Assembly (NCBI RefSeq): GCF_000300255.2
Contig: NC_020913.1
Location: 372,001-436,000, forward strand
Reading direction: 5' to 3'
From: Candidatus Methanomethylophilus alvi Mx1201
GTDB taxonomy: Archaea > Thermoplasmatota > Thermoplasmata > Methanomassiliicoccales > Methanomethylophilaceae
Length of the DNA stretch: 64,000 nucleotides
A program made the translations under genes and the position numbers. This document shows positions 1 through 8,988 of this stretch, one piece after another (position 1 is the stretch's first letter; every line of letters begins with the position of its first letter). The notes below the pieces were generated by a model, which was given only the letters and a program-made list of their open reading frames with translations, did not search any database and had not been told where the DNA came from.

Positions 1-2
1 GA

Positions 3-1514
3 ATGAAGGTAACCGTCAACGGGAAGCCGAAGACCCTCAAGGAGGGGGCCACCCTCAAGCAGGCGGTGGCCGGGGAGCATTACATCGAGGGGTCCGACAT
101 ATCCGTCCATCTGTCCACGGAGAAGGTCACCGAGGTGTCCAACGATTTCGCACTCATGACCCCTCGCGGAGAGATGGTCGTCCATCTTTACGACACCGAT
201 GATGCCAAAAGGTTCAGGGCCTCGGTCGAGAATATAAAAGGCGTCAACCTGAGATGGAGCACGAACGAGATCGCCGCCTTCGGTTCGTTCCCTTCCGATA
301 TGTCCCAGAGCGACGAGGAAGGGGACTACAAGCGCTATGACGTCTTCTTCGCGCTCGGAGGTAACGACAACCAGACCACCTACGTCATGGTGGCCAAGAG
401 GGCGTTCAGGAAGGCGTACGGCTGCGGTACCGGCAAGATCGGTAAGATAACGGTCGGAAGACACCTCCTCGCCGCACTCGACGAAGGGGAGAGGATCGTC
501 GACGTCCACCCCGTCATATCCGAGACCAGTCAGGAGAACGTCGTAATCACCAAGGACCTCGGTTACAAGCTGGCCGACGGCTATTCCATCGACACCAACA
601 TCCTGGTGAAGCTGAATCCCGCCTCGCCCATGTCGGCGGAGCAGGTCCTCATCCTCTCTTCCAAGGGATACTTCAACGTGTCCGAGGGGACAGGTACGTT
701 CATGGGTTGCAGGGACGACATGGATGTCGACATGGAGCCGGAGGAGACCGGCGTCAGGGACGTCGGTACCGTCACCGTCAGGAACTCCGGGGTCGGGAAG
801 GGGCACGTCATGCTCTATAAGGAGAGGCGTCAGCTCAGTCCCGCCATAAACGTGGCCGGTACGGTGGAGAGGGGTATGGCCCTCGCATCCCGCGCATCGG
901 CGGGTGACAAGGTGGCCGTCACCACGGATCCCCAGCGCATATTGTCCGTCGGAATGACCCAGGCGGAGGGACAGAGGTTCCTGGAGTCCTTCGGTCTCAG
1001 GCAGAAGAGGTCCGGGGACCTGTCCGACGATGCCATAATCGCAGACCAGACGCCCGAGGCCACGATGAGCGCCCTCGCGGCAGGCGAGATCGAGACCTTC
1101 GGAGTGCCGAAGGAGAAGATCCTCAAGGTCAAGGTGACCACGGAGGACGAGAGGACGGCCCACTATTTTAGAAAGGTCACGGGTCTCAGTCACAAGCCCA
1201 TCGGCCAACTGAAGGTCCAGTTCTCGTTCCCCGGCATGTCCATGGTCACATTCTACGGGGACGACGCCAGAGGGCAGGACCTGTATCCGCAGGAGCCCTT
1301 CAAGAAGTGTAAGAAAGGGGACCTCGGGGTCACCAACCAGTCGAGGCCCCATCACGGACTCATCGGTATCAGGCTGACGGACAGCAAGGAGTTCGGTCCC
1401 ACCGGTGAGGAACCGTACGGTACCAACATGATCGGGCGCTACGACGACGACATGGGCAAACTGGACGAACTCGAGGACGAGCAGACCGTATACATCACGG
1501 AGGATAAGTTATGA
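3..1514 (+). CDS. mmp3: Methanogenesis marker protein 3 (Mmp3)
   Basis: The 503-residue product matches the methanogenesis marker 3 family in its N-terminal ubiquitin-like opening (MKVTVNGKPKTLKEG) and overall length. Mmp3 is cytosolic, and with Mmp7 and Mmp17 it has been found in the ATP-driven activation complex of methyl-coenzyme M reductase (family knowledge). The ATG lies two bases from the window edge, so any RBS is outside. The stop TGA overlaps the next start as ATGA, which makes it the first visible gene of a six-marker operon. No catalytic residues can be assigned from sequence. Confidence 0.93.
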   Translation: MKVTVNGKPKTLKEGATLKQAVAGEHYIEGSDISVHLSTEKVTEVSNDFALMTPRGEMVVHLYDTDDAKRFRASVENIKGVNLRWSTNEIAAFGSFPSDMSQSDEEGDYKRYDVFFALGGNDNQTTYVMVAKRAFRKAYGCGTGKIGKITVGRHLLAALDEGERIVDVHPVISETSQENVVITKDLGYKLADGYSIDTNILVKLNPASPMSAEQVLILSSKGYFNVSEGTGTFMGCRDDMDVDMEPEETGVRDVGTVTVRNSGVGKGHVMLYKERRQLSPAINVAGTVERGMALASRASAGDKVAVTTDPQRILSVGMTQAEGQRFLESFGLRQKRSGDLSDDAIIADQTPEATMSALAAGEIETFGVPKEKILKVKVTTEDERTAHYFRKVTGLSHKPIGQLKVQFSFPGMSMVTFYGDDARGQDLYPQEPFKKCKKGDLGVTNQSRPHHGLIGIRLTDSKEFGPTGEEPYGTNMIGRYDDDMGKLDELEDEQTVYITEDKL

Positions 1515-1936
1515 GCGAGCAGAGAGAGACCAGGATATTGATGATCTCCCCGGACTCGAAGGTCACGCCCGACCAGCTCGTGCGCGCCGTGCACACGATG
1601 GTCGACGGCCTCAGCGTCAAGGAGACCTGTTACGGATGCCTCGTCGAGAGCACGAGGGAGAACATGCAGAAGGTGATGGCGCAGGTACGTGCGACCTACC
1701 GCAACGAGGTCTTCTCGAAGAGGAGAGGGTACCCCCAGGGAGATCCGAGGAGATGCCGTGCACAGCACGGGACGAGGCCCGGATTCGCCCAGTTGGAGGC
1801 CGAGTGGGAATGCCTCCCGCTCATCCAGGCGGCCCTAGACAGCATAGATGCGGGGGACGACAGTTACGACGCCCCCGTCGAAAAGAAACCAGTTCCAGTC
1901 AATCAGATGAAGGAAATTTGCGAGGCATTCAGATGA
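1511..1936 (+). CDS. mmp6: Methanogenesis marker protein 6 (Mmp6)
   Basis: The 141-residue protein has the marker 6 core: the N-terminal segment MISPDSKVTPDQLVR, the cysteine motif TCYGCLVE near residue 40, and a C-terminal ECLPLIQAALD stretch. The biochemical role is unknown. It is restricted to methanogens and related archaea and is usually linked to mmp5. It overlaps mmp3 and mmp5 by ATGA junctions, implying translational coupling. Confidence 0.9.
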   Translation: MSEQRETRILMISPDSKVTPDQLVRAVHTMVDGLSVKETCYGCLVESTRENMQKVMAQVRATYRNEVFSKRRGYPQGDPRRCRAQHGTRPGFAQLEAEWECLPLIQAALDSIDAGDDSYDAPVEKKPVPVNQMKEICEAFR

Positions 1937-2370
1937 AGGTTTTCATAGATCCCCCCAACAGCATGGTCCTGTTCGACCTGGTGGAGAGGTTCGGCCACGA
2001 GCCCCTGAGCTCCATGGCGGTAATTCAGGAGAAAGTAGACAACATAGAGGTTGACATGCCTCCGATGAACGTGACCTTGGACGACGTCGTCAAGGGTCTC
2101 AAGTACGCAGGGGTCGAAGTGCCCTCCGGCATAAGGGGAAGGCTTTCCCTGTGGGGCCCGATGATCGATTCGGCGGATGCCGCCATAATAATCGACGACG
2201 CACCGTTCAGCTTCGGATGCGTCGGATGCGACCGCTCCAACGAGCTGACCAAATACCTCATCCACAGGCGCGGAATACCCGCCCTGACCGTCAAATACCC
2301 CACCGACGAGGCGGAGGCCAAGACCATGGTGGGTCAGATAAAGGATTTCCTCGGAGGATTGAAAGAATGA
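1933..2370 (+). CDS. mmp5: Methanogenesis marker protein 5 (Mmp5)
   Basis: The 145-residue protein starts [16 protein letters not shown], typical of marker 5, and carries a central [10 protein letters not shown] motif with two cysteines. The frame stays open upstream for about 99 codons. The ATG at 1933 is chosen because it overlaps the mmp6 stop as ATGA, and because the upstream extension is only the out-of-frame reading of mmp6. Function is unknown; the context points to MCR maturation or methanogenesis cofactor biology. Confidence 0.9.
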   Translation: MKVFIDPPNSMVLFDLVERFGHEPLSSMAVIQEKVDNIEVDMPPMNVTLDDVVKGLKYAGVEVPSGIRGRLSLWGPMIDSADAAIIIDDAPFSFGCVGCDRSNELTKYLIHRRGIPALTVKYPTDEAEAKTMVGQIKDFLGGLKE

Positions 2371-3596
2371 GTACGATCAGGATCGCCCAGCTTTCCTGCG
2401 GGACGGAATACAGCGGGGTACAGTTCGAGATAGAGTCGGCGGCACGCGCCGTCGGGGCCAAGATCGTCTATCCGGACGTCTCCTACGACCAGGTCAAGGA
2501 GGCGTTGGACAGGTTCGGTTTCAAGCCCAAGTCCACCCAGCTGCAGCTGATGATCGCCAGGGCGGTCAGTCTTGCCGACAGGAAGTTCGAGGCCGATGCG
2601 GTCTTCATCACCACCTGTTTCAGATGTGCGGAGGCCGCCTTGGTCAGGAACGAGCTCAGGAGGTTCATCCAGGAGAACACCAAGCTCCCCGTCGTCACAT
2701 ATTCCTTCACGGAGAGGCTGAAGGCCTCCCAGCTTCTGACCAGGATGGAGGCGCTCGTCACCATCGTCACCAGGAAGGAGCTCCTGGCCAGGGAGAGACA
2801 ATCCGGTATCACCGCAGGTATCGATTCCGGGTCTTCCACCACCAAGGCCGTCATCATGGAGAACAACAAGATCATCGGCAAGGATTGGACCCCGTCCGGT
2901 GCGGTCGTCATCGAAACCGCGGAGCAGGTGTTGGCCAACGCCATGAAGCAGGCCGGTGTCGAGATGAAGGACATCGAGGCCATGGGGACGACCGGGTACG
3001 GACGTTTCACCATCGGGAAGCATTTCAACTGCAAATTGGTCCAAGAGGAGCTGACCGTCAACTCCAAGGGTGCGGTCTGGCTGGCGGACAGGCAGAAAGG
3101 CGAGGCCACCATCATCGATATCGGAGGTATGGACAACAAGGCCATCACCGTCCGCGACGGTATCCCGGACAACTTCACCATGGGAGGTATCTGCGCCGGT
3201 GCATCCGGAAGGTTCTTGCAGATGACCGCCAACAGGCTCAAGATCGACATCAAGGACCTCGGGGCCATGGCGGTCAAGGGTAACTGGGCCAACGCCAAGA
3301 TGAATTCCTACTGCTCGGTCTTCGGTATCCAGGACCTCGTCACCAACCTGGGAGACGGGAAGAAGTTCGAGGACGTGGCGGCCGCGGCATGTCATTCCGT
3401 GGCGGAGCAGGTCTACGAACAGCAGTTGCAGGAGATCGATGTCAGGCGTCCGATCATCGAGGTCGGAGGTACTTCCCTGATCTCCGGTCTGGTCAAGGCC
3501 GTCGGAGAAGTCCTCGGGGAGGAGCCCATAGTCCCCCACGACTCCCAATACATCGGAGCCGTCGGCGGTGCCCTGCTCAGCTCCGGGTTCCTATGA
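2367..3596 (+). CDS. mmp15: Methanogenesis marker protein 15, ASKHA/BcrAD-type ATPase
   Basis: The 409-residue protein has an N-terminal domain with paired cysteines (ITTCFRCAE) and, from about residue 150, an ASKHA ATPase core like 2-hydroxyacyl-CoA dehydratase activases: [10 protein letters not shown] phosphate loop, [16 protein letters not shown] and [10 protein letters not shown]. Such activases couple ATP hydrolysis to low-potential electron transfer. A similar role in MCR-related redox activation is an inference. The start at 2367 overlaps the mmp5 stop; an upstream in-frame extension is non-coding shadow. Confidence 0.9.
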   Translation: MSTIRIAQLSCGTEYSGVQFEIESAARAVGAKIVYPDVSYDQVKEALDRFGFKPKSTQLQLMIARAVSLADRKFEADAVFITTCFRCAEAALVRNELRRFIQENTKLPVVTYSFTERLKASQLLTRMEALVTIVTRKELLARERQSGITAGIDSGSSTTKAVIMENNKIIGKDWTPSGAVVIETAEQVLANAMKQAGVEMKDIEAMGTTGYGRFTIGKHFNCKLVQEELTVNSKGAVWLADRQKGEATIIDIGGMDNKAITVRDGIPDNFTMGGICAGASGRFLQMTANRLKIDIKDLGAMAVKGNWANAKMNSYCSVFGIQDLVTNLGDGKKFEDVAAAACHSVAEQVYEQQLQEIDVRRPIIEVGGTSLISGLVKAVGEVLGEEPIVPHDSQYIGAVGGALLSSGFL

Positions 3597-3605
3597 GGCG
3601 CTGAC

Positions 3606-4187
3606 ATGGCATCGGAAACCATCGTGAGCGGTCCCGACCAGTACGGGAACGACAAGTACAAGCTCCTCTACGAGGAGATCATGTACGACATAGGGAAGCT
3701 CGCTATGTTGGACAGGTCCTACCTCCTGCTGAAGCCGGAGGTCCCGCTCTTCGTCATCTCCATCAGGCTCAAGGCGAGGCCCGCCGCCAAGAAGATCGGG
3801 GACGTCGCCATGACCAGGGCGGAGAGGGGTAACGTGTATGTCAGCATCTCGGACGAGATGTACGCCCCCGGCACCCTGCAGAGTCTCTGGAAGGCATACG
3901 GGAGGGACAACGTCCAACAGACCGACAGGTTGGATATAACGGTCCGCGGTCCCGACACGTCCGCCGAGGTGGACGCCATCGAGGTGGAGTCCCAGGAACA
4001 GCCCGTGCAGGAGATCATCGGGGCCCTGTGGAGGGTCATGCCGGAGGGTATCAGGAACAGGCGCGTCCTCACCGACGGCAACACCATAACCGTCATGGCT
4101 ACGGAGGAGATCGTCCGCCCGGAGCATATGCGCGAGGCGCAGGAGATCCACGACAAGATGGTCAGAGGAGAGGATCCGAATGTATGA
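3606..4187 (+). CDS. mmp17: Methanogenesis marker protein 17 (Mmp17)
   Basis: The 193-residue product matches marker 17 (MYDIGKLAMLDRSYLLLKPEVPLF near the N-terminus). Mmp17 is a known partner of Mmp3 and Mmp7 in the MCR activation complex. It starts nine bases after mmp15 and its end overlaps mmp7, so the three complex members sit in one transcript. It has no cysteine-rich motif and is likely structural. Confidence 0.9.
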   Translation: MASETIVSGPDQYGNDKYKLLYEEIMYDIGKLAMLDRSYLLLKPEVPLFVISIRLKARPAAKKIGDVAMTRAERGNVYVSISDEMYAPGTLQSLWKAYGRDNVQQTDRLDITVRGPDTSAEVDAIEVESQEQPVQEIIGALWRVMPEGIRNRRVLTDGNTITVMATEEIVRPEHMREAQEIHDKMVRGEDPNV

Positions 4188-5118
4188 GGTCATAATGTAC
4201 GACGGCGGGATCTACCGTTCCGACGAGCTATTCGAGCTGATCGAGGATGTGGGAGGGGTCGTCCTCCTCAAGAACAGGAGCGCACAGATGCTCACCGTCA
4301 CCATGTCCATACCCAGCGAGGACAGGGAGGTCGTGGAGGCCCTCTGCAAGGACATCGGAGGGCAGGTCAAGGAGGTCCCGTTGGCCGGGACCGAGATCGC
4401 CGTGGTGGGCCCGACCCTGGGACGTCATCACATGCCGCATCCTATCTGCGACGTCGCCGAGTATCTCAGGAGGCTCGGGGCCGTGACGGTGGTCATGGGT
4501 CTCGCCAGAGGCCGCGGGAAGAACACCTCGCAGATCAACCTCCAGGAGACGTCCATCATCGACGAGTACGATGCATGCGTCTTCATGCTGGGTAATTTCA
4601 AACCGTGTGTGGAGACGAAGGCCGATCTTCTGCTCAGCAAGATCAACATCCCGACCGTCCTGATGTGCGGACCGAAACCCGAGGGTATCGAGGACACCTG
4701 TGACGCCATAGTGTGGGGCATAGGCAGGAAGGCGGCCCGTATGAGGGAGCCGGAGGACAGGAAGAAGCTCGAAGAGGTCGGAGACCGTGTCGACGACGTC
4801 CTCGACGAGAAGAAGAAGGCCTTGGAGGAGGACCCACCGTTCGTCCACCCGTCCGAGATAAAGGCCCTTCTGGAGAATTTCGAACCCATCGACATGTGTC
4901 TCCGCCCCGCACCGCTGGTGATGCACCTCGACGGTCTCAGGGCCAAGATATCGTACGACGAGTACCACGAGCAGATCGAGAACATGGAGGTCTACGGACG
5001 CCGTCTGGGAGACGTGTGCGTGATCACCCCGTCCAAGATCAACGACAGCAGTATGCTGATACGTATCAAGACCCGCTCGCAGGTCGCATACGAGGATTCC
5101 CTGAAGGCAAGGCAATGA
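4180..5118 (+). CDS. mmp7: Methanogenesis marker protein 7 (Mmp7)
   Basis: The 312-residue protein shows the marker 7 pattern: VVGPTLGRHHMPHPICDVAEYLRR near residue 85, a nucleotide-fold-like DACVFMLGNF, and PTVLMCGPKPEGIEDTCD. It belongs to the MCR activation complex with Mmp3 and Mmp17 (established for other methanogens). It overlaps mmp17 by 8 bp and the DUF123 gene by an ATGA junction. Confidence 0.92.
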   Translation: MYEVIMYDGGIYRSDELFELIEDVGGVVLLKNRSAQMLTVTMSIPSEDREVVEALCKDIGGQVKEVPLAGTEIAVVGPTLGRHHMPHPICDVAEYLRRLGAVTVVMGLARGRGKNTSQINLQETSIIDEYDACVFMLGNFKPCVETKADLLLSKINIPTVLMCGPKPEGIEDTCDAIVWGIGRKAARMREPEDRKKLEEVGDRVDDVLDEKKKALEEDPPFVHPSEIKALLENFEPIDMCLRPAPLVMHLDGLRAKISYDEYHEQIENMEVYGRRLGDVCVITPSKINDSSMLIRIKTRSQVAYEDSLKARQ

Positions 5119-5543
5119 GTGTCAGGAAGGGCACATACGCGCTCTTCGTGACATTCGACAGGGACATAAACATCACGGTGGGGGCCCTCGGCCCCCACCT
5201 TTTCCGTGCTGGCACATATTGTTACGTAGGCAGTGCCATGGGCGGCCTCGACCAAAGGGTATCCCGTCATCTGGCCCGCTGCAAGGGCATTCGCTGGCAC
5301 ATAGACCGTCTCACGACCGTATGCGACGGTTCGGAGGCATGGGAGTCGTATCCGGACTTCATAGGGGAGTGCGAGCTCGCACGCATCGCCGAGGAGTGCG
5401 GAGGGATCCCGGAGATGGACGGATTCGGGTGTTCGGACTGCAGCTGCAGGACGCATCTTTTCAGGATGGATTCCGGGGCCGCGGATGAACTGGTGTCCAG
5501 GGCACGTTTGGAGAGGTTCTCGGACCGTCGTGCGGTCCGATAA
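5115..5543 (+). CDS. DUF123 GIY-YIG-like protein
   Basis: The 142-residue protein has the DUF123 signature: GTYCYVGSAMGGLDQRVSRH followed by RWHIDRLT and a C-terminal Cys/His block (GCSDCSCRTHLF). DUF123 is related to GIY-YIG nucleases and is sometimes fused to endonuclease III, so a DNA-processing role is possible but unproven. It is the last gene of the mmp operon, coupled by ATGA, and the link to methanogenesis may be incidental. Confidence 0.85.
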   Translation: MSVRKGTYALFVTFDRDINITVGALGPHLFRAGTYCYVGSAMGGLDQRVSRHLARCKGIRWHIDRLTTVCDGSEAWESYPDFIGECELARIAEECGGIPEMDGFGCSDCSCRTHLFRMDSGAADELVSRARLERFSDRRAVR

Positions 5544-5560
5544 TATTATTAAATAAAATG
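5544..5560 (+). promoter_or_regulatory. TATA-like promoter of the tandem FAD-oxidase gene
   Basis: The AT-rich stretch TTATTAAATAAAATG lies about 55 bases upstream of the ATG at 5610, leaving a leader of roughly 30 bases. The leader holds a small hairpin (CGCTGT/ACAGCG near 5583-5596) and a GGAGAG ribosome site. Confidence 0.5.
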
Positions 5561-5609
5561 GGCTACCCGAACCCATAGAACCGCGCTGTCTACAGCGGAG
5601 AGTATTACC

Positions 5610-8333
5610 ATGGATTCAAAGAAACTTTCCAGCGAGAACATCAACGATGTCGCAGAAAAGATCAAAGCGATCGTCGGAGAGGCCAATGTGAAGATCAACG
5701 AGGAGAAATGCTGCATATGCGCGGCAGTATCCTCGACCGAGGATGTCGCCGCCGTCTCCAGGGTTGCGAACAGTTTCGGTGTACGCATCTCCGCCTGCGG
5801 CGGGGTCCGCCTCGATATGTCTAAAATGAACAAGGTAGAAGTGGACGCCAAGAACTATGCGGTCAAGGTGAAGGCCGGAGCAACCTGGAAAGAGATCATG
5901 GATGCGGCCGCCGCCGAGAACCTCATGGTCCCTTCCCACCCCTTCGACGTCGACGAGACCGTAGGGAAATGGATAGCCGCCAACACCGTCGGGATCGGAA
6001 CCTACAAGTACGGTCCCTCCAAAGACAACGTCCTCAACGTGGAGCTCGTCCTCTTCGACGGCACCGTGATCGAGACCGGTTACAACGACATCGGCGCATA
6101 CATGTCCGGATACAACTTCAACCAGTTCGTTTCCGGTTCCGAGGGTACCTTCGGGGTAGTGGTCTCCGCCACCCTCAAGCTCGTCCCCGCCGGTGTGAAG
6201 AAGACCGTCGCCTACGAGTTCGCAGGCAAACTCTCCGCCGCCGCACCTGCGGTACAGGCCGTCATGCACAGCGCCGGTCTCGTGCCCTACTGTTTCTGCT
6301 ACAGCAACAAGAACGGCAAGAACGTCATCACTATCAGCTACCAGGGTGACGAGAAGTTCGTCGACCTCGATATCGCCGACACCGATGAGATCATGGCCGC
6401 GAACGGCGGATCCAAGATCGACGTCCCCCAGTGCCCCTGCGACAACAAGGACGGCAAAGGCGTCATCATCCCCGCCGTCAACTGGGCGGCATTCGTCGAC
6501 GCGGTCCAGTTCGAGGTCTCCGGAATGTTCGCAGACCCCTACACCGCATACTTCCACATCTGCGAGAAGTGTGCAGACAACCTGATCGAGGTTGCCACCT
6601 CCATGGGCGGAAGGACCACCTGCAGCGCATTCTGCAAGGACAGGATCGACAGCATCCGCGACGAGAACACCGCCGCCTACATGAAGGAGCTCAAATCCTA
6701 CCTGAGGTCCTGCGACGTCTCCGAGAAGGCCAAGAGCGGCGACAAGCTCGCCCGCAAGATGGATGACGAGACCATGATCGAGTTCGAGAACATCCTCGGC
6801 AAGGACAACGTCAACACCAACCCTGAGGAGACCCTTCTCTACTGTCACGACCTCGCACCCCTTCCCAAGATGGCAGGTCTGGCATTCAAGAACATCCCCG
6901 ATGTCGTCCTGAGGCCCTCCAAGACCGAGCAGCTTTCCGCGATCATGAAGATCGCCTACAAGAAAGGAATCCCCGTGACCCCCCGCGGAAACTCCACCTG
7001 GGGACTCGGAGGATCCCAGCCTACCGACGCCGGTATCGTCATCGACATGTCCTCGAAGATGAACAAGGTCACCGTCGACCCTGACACCATGACCGTCACC
7101 GCACAGGCCGGAGCAACCTGGAAAGAGGTGTTCGACGAGTGCCAGGAAGCAGGATTCGTCATCGGATCCACTCCCTCTTCGTTCCCTGCGGCCACCGTCG
7201 GAGCATGGCTCGCGACCAACGGAATGGGTATCGGTTCCTACAAGTACGGAGGAGCGAAGGACGGGGTCCTCAACATCGAGGCCGTCCTCCCCGACGGAAC
7301 CGTCATCAACACCGGATACAAGAACATCGGCGACTACGTCTCCGGATACAACCTCAACCAGCTCTTCGCCGGTTCCGAGGGTACCCTCTGCCTGTTCGCA
7401 TCCGTCACCATGAGGATGCACCCCGCAGGCATCATAAAGCCCATCGCCTACGAGTTCGAGAACTATCTCGGCGATGCGAACGCAGCCATCCAGGCGATCG
7501 TAGCCCACCCGAGCCTCAGGCCCTATCACATCTCCTGGTCCGATTCCAACCACTTCGCAAACCAGAGGAGGGCACATGTACACGCCCCCAACGTGAAGAA
7601 CATCATCCTCATCACCCTGCAGGGAGACGAGAAGCACGTAGCCCTCGAGGAGGCGGCCGCAGACGAGATCTTCGCCGCGAACGGCGGAAAGAAGGTAGAA
7701 GACCCCTCCGTCGGACCCCACGAGTGGGAGGAGAGGTGCTACGAGTTCCGCGCAAGGAAGGTCGGAGTCGGAGAGATCCCTGCCGAGGTCATCACCCCCA
7801 CCAATGTATGGGGAGCATTCATCGACGAGTGCTACAAGGGCTTCGATACCATGAAGATGGAGCTCGGAGGAGTCATCGGAGAGGTCGTCGACAGGAACAC
7901 CTCGCTGTTCATGCCTTACTACTTCAAGGACGACGAGTCCCTTCTCGGAATGACCGCCTTCGCCTTCAACTTCTATCTCGGAGACAGGGCAGTCGAGTAC
8001 GGCGGAAGGACCACCGGATTCGGTATCTTCTTCGCATGGAACCTCGACAACGTCCACGACGCCAACACCGTCAGCTTCATGAGGGGCTTCAAGACCTTCC
8101 AGGACCCCCACGACGTCATGAACCCCGGACACGTGGTCTGCGGAATGACCAGATTCGGAGTCAACATGAGCCACGGTCTCATGACCCTCGGCAGCGCACT
8201 GATGCAGATGGTTAAGAAGATCATGCCTCCCAACACCACCTTTGCCGACAACATCGAGAGGTTCAAGGAGAACCGCACCGATGAGGCCAAGGTCGAGGAC
8301 AGGAAGCACGTCCTCGGACGCGGATACGAGTAA
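5610..8333 (+). CDS. Tandem-duplicated FAD-binding oxidase (GlcD-like), 907 residues
   Basis: Two homologous modules are fused. Module 1 (about residues 1-385) and module 2 (about 390-907) each carry a PCMH-type FAD domain with matching blocks: KVKAGATWKEIMDA vs TAQAGATWKEVFDE, GIGTYKYGPSKDNVLN vs GIGSYKYGGAKDGVLN, and SGSEGTFGV vs AGSEGTLCL. The usual N-terminal FAD element TPRGNSTWGLGG is present only in module 2; the equivalent ISACGGVRLDMS in module 1 is degenerate. GlcD/D-lactate-dehydrogenase-like flavoproteins oxidise 2-hydroxy acids. The substrate here is unknown, as is any electron link to HdrD-like partners. Codon use is strongly biased, suggesting high expression. It is monocistronic, between its own promoter and a hairpin. 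Confidence 0.82.
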   Translation: MDSKKLSSENINDVAEKIKAIVGEANVKINEEKCCICAAVSSTEDVAAVSRVANSFGVRISACGGVRLDMSKMNKVEVDAKNYAVKVKAGATWKEIMDAAAAENLMVPSHPFDVDETVGKWIAANTVGIGTYKYGPSKDNVLNVELVLFDGTVIETGYNDIGAYMSGYNFNQFVSGSEGTFGVVVSATLKLVPAGVKKTVAYEFAGKLSAAAPAVQAVMHSAGLVPYCFCYSNKNGKNVITISYQGDEKFVDLDIADTDEIMAANGGSKIDVPQCPCDNKDGKGVIIPAVNWAAFVDAVQFEVSGMFADPYTAYFHICEKCADNLIEVATSMGGRTTCSAFCKDRIDSIRDENTAAYMKELKSYLRSCDVSEKAKSGDKLARKMDDETMIEFENILGKDNVNTNPEETLLYCHDLAPLPKMAGLAFKNIPDVVLRPSKTEQLSAIMKIAYKKGIPVTPRGNSTWGLGGSQPTDAGIVIDMSSKMNKVTVDPDTMTVTAQAGATWKEVFDECQEAGFVIGSTPSSFPAATVGAWLATNGMGIGSYKYGGAKDGVLNIEAVLPDGTVINTGYKNIGDYVSGYNLNQLFAGSEGTLCLFASVTMRMHPAGIIKPIAYEFENYLGDANAAIQAIVAHPSLRPYHISWSDSNHFANQRRAHVHAPNVKNIILITLQGDEKHVALEEAAADEIFAANGGKKVEDPSVGPHEWEERCYEFRARKVGVGEIPAEVITPTNVWGAFIDECYKGFDTMKMELGGVIGEVVDRNTSLFMPYYFKDDESLLGMTAFAFNFYLGDRAVEYGGRTTGFGIFFAWNLDNVHDANTVSFMRGFKTFQDPHDVMNPGHVVCGMTRFGVNMSHGLMTLGSALMQMVKKIMPPNTTFADNIERFKENRTDEAKVEDRKHVLGRGYE

Positions 8334-8345
8334 ACAGGTTCAACA

Positions 8346-8369
8346 GGGGCGTCGGGAGACCGGCGCCCC
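8346..8369 (+). terminator. GC hairpin after FAD-oxidase gene
   Basis: GGGGCG pairs with CGCCCC, with an inner GTC/GAC, 12 bases after the stop codon. It may be a terminator or a 3'-end stabiliser. Confidence 0.45.
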
Positions 8370-8506
8370 GATCTTCCCATATCTGGCACATTGCCTATTC
8401 TATTCATCCGTTGTTGGAATTCGGATATATGTCACCATCGGGTCCGATCCATCGAACAGTGAAACTTTGCACGGTTTTTGTAAATATTTCCATCTCCGTT
8501 CGTCCC

Positions 8507-8854
8507 ATGATGGCGTCTACAGTCGTAGTCCGTATGAGGACATGCAGCAGGAATACCAAGGTCACGGCGGAAATGCAGGATGATGGAGACACCATAAGGA
8601 TAACCATCGCATCGGATTGCAAGAACGTAATGAACTATGCCGATCTTCTCGGAGGGGAAGTCCATGTTTCGGACGTCGTGGAATGGAAGGGCAGCAGGGT
8701 CGTGGATCCTGATATTAGACAGCCGCTGTCCATACCCTGTCTCGTACCGAATGCCATATTCGATGCGGCATGGATGGAGATAGGTGTGCTTTCCAAGAAT
8801 CTCGCACAAGGGATGGCCAAAGAGAACTCCCTGGAGTTCCCTGAAGATGAATGA
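8507..8854 (+). CDS. Conserved small archaeal protein, possibly DUF6951-like
   Basis: The protein is 115 residues from the ATG at 8507 (ATG-ATG doublet). It holds single cysteines at TCSRNTKV, SDCKNVMNYADLL and SIPCLVP, a pattern reminiscent of small methanogen metal- or cofactor-binding proteins. I cannot assign a function. A TATA-like TTTTTGTAAATATTTC at 8476-8491 lies just upstream, implying a near-leaderless mRNA. An upstream in-frame extension to 8411 is poor coding sequence. Confidence 0.65.
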   Translation: MMASTVVVRMRTCSRNTKVTAEMQDDGDTIRITIASDCKNVMNYADLLGGEVHVSDVVEWKGSRVVDPDIRQPLSIPCLVPNAIFDAAWMEIGVLSKNLAQGMAKENSLEFPEDE

Positions 8855-8871
8855 TGCAGGTCGGAAGGGGT

Positions 8872-8897
8872 TTCGGAGGAGTCAGAAACCCTCTTCC
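8872..8897. terminator. Hairpin between convergent genes
   Basis: GGGTTTC pairs with GAAACCC, extended by flanking GAAG/CTTC. It sits in the 134-bp gap between the small protein (+) and HyuA (-), so it could serve both directions. Confidence 0.45.
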
Positions 8898-8988
8898 TGC
8901 TGCAGGAGTGGTATCACAATCTCTGCAGTCATCTAAGTCGATGACATGTCAACGTATAAATGGGACCGCGAACTAGGTATCCCCACAC

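Noticed and set aside
5616-8309. 897-codon minus-strand frame opposite the FAD-oxidase gene
   Set aside because: Long antisense frames are expected from the strong codon bias of this gene; composition is Gly/Asp/Val-rich with no domain.
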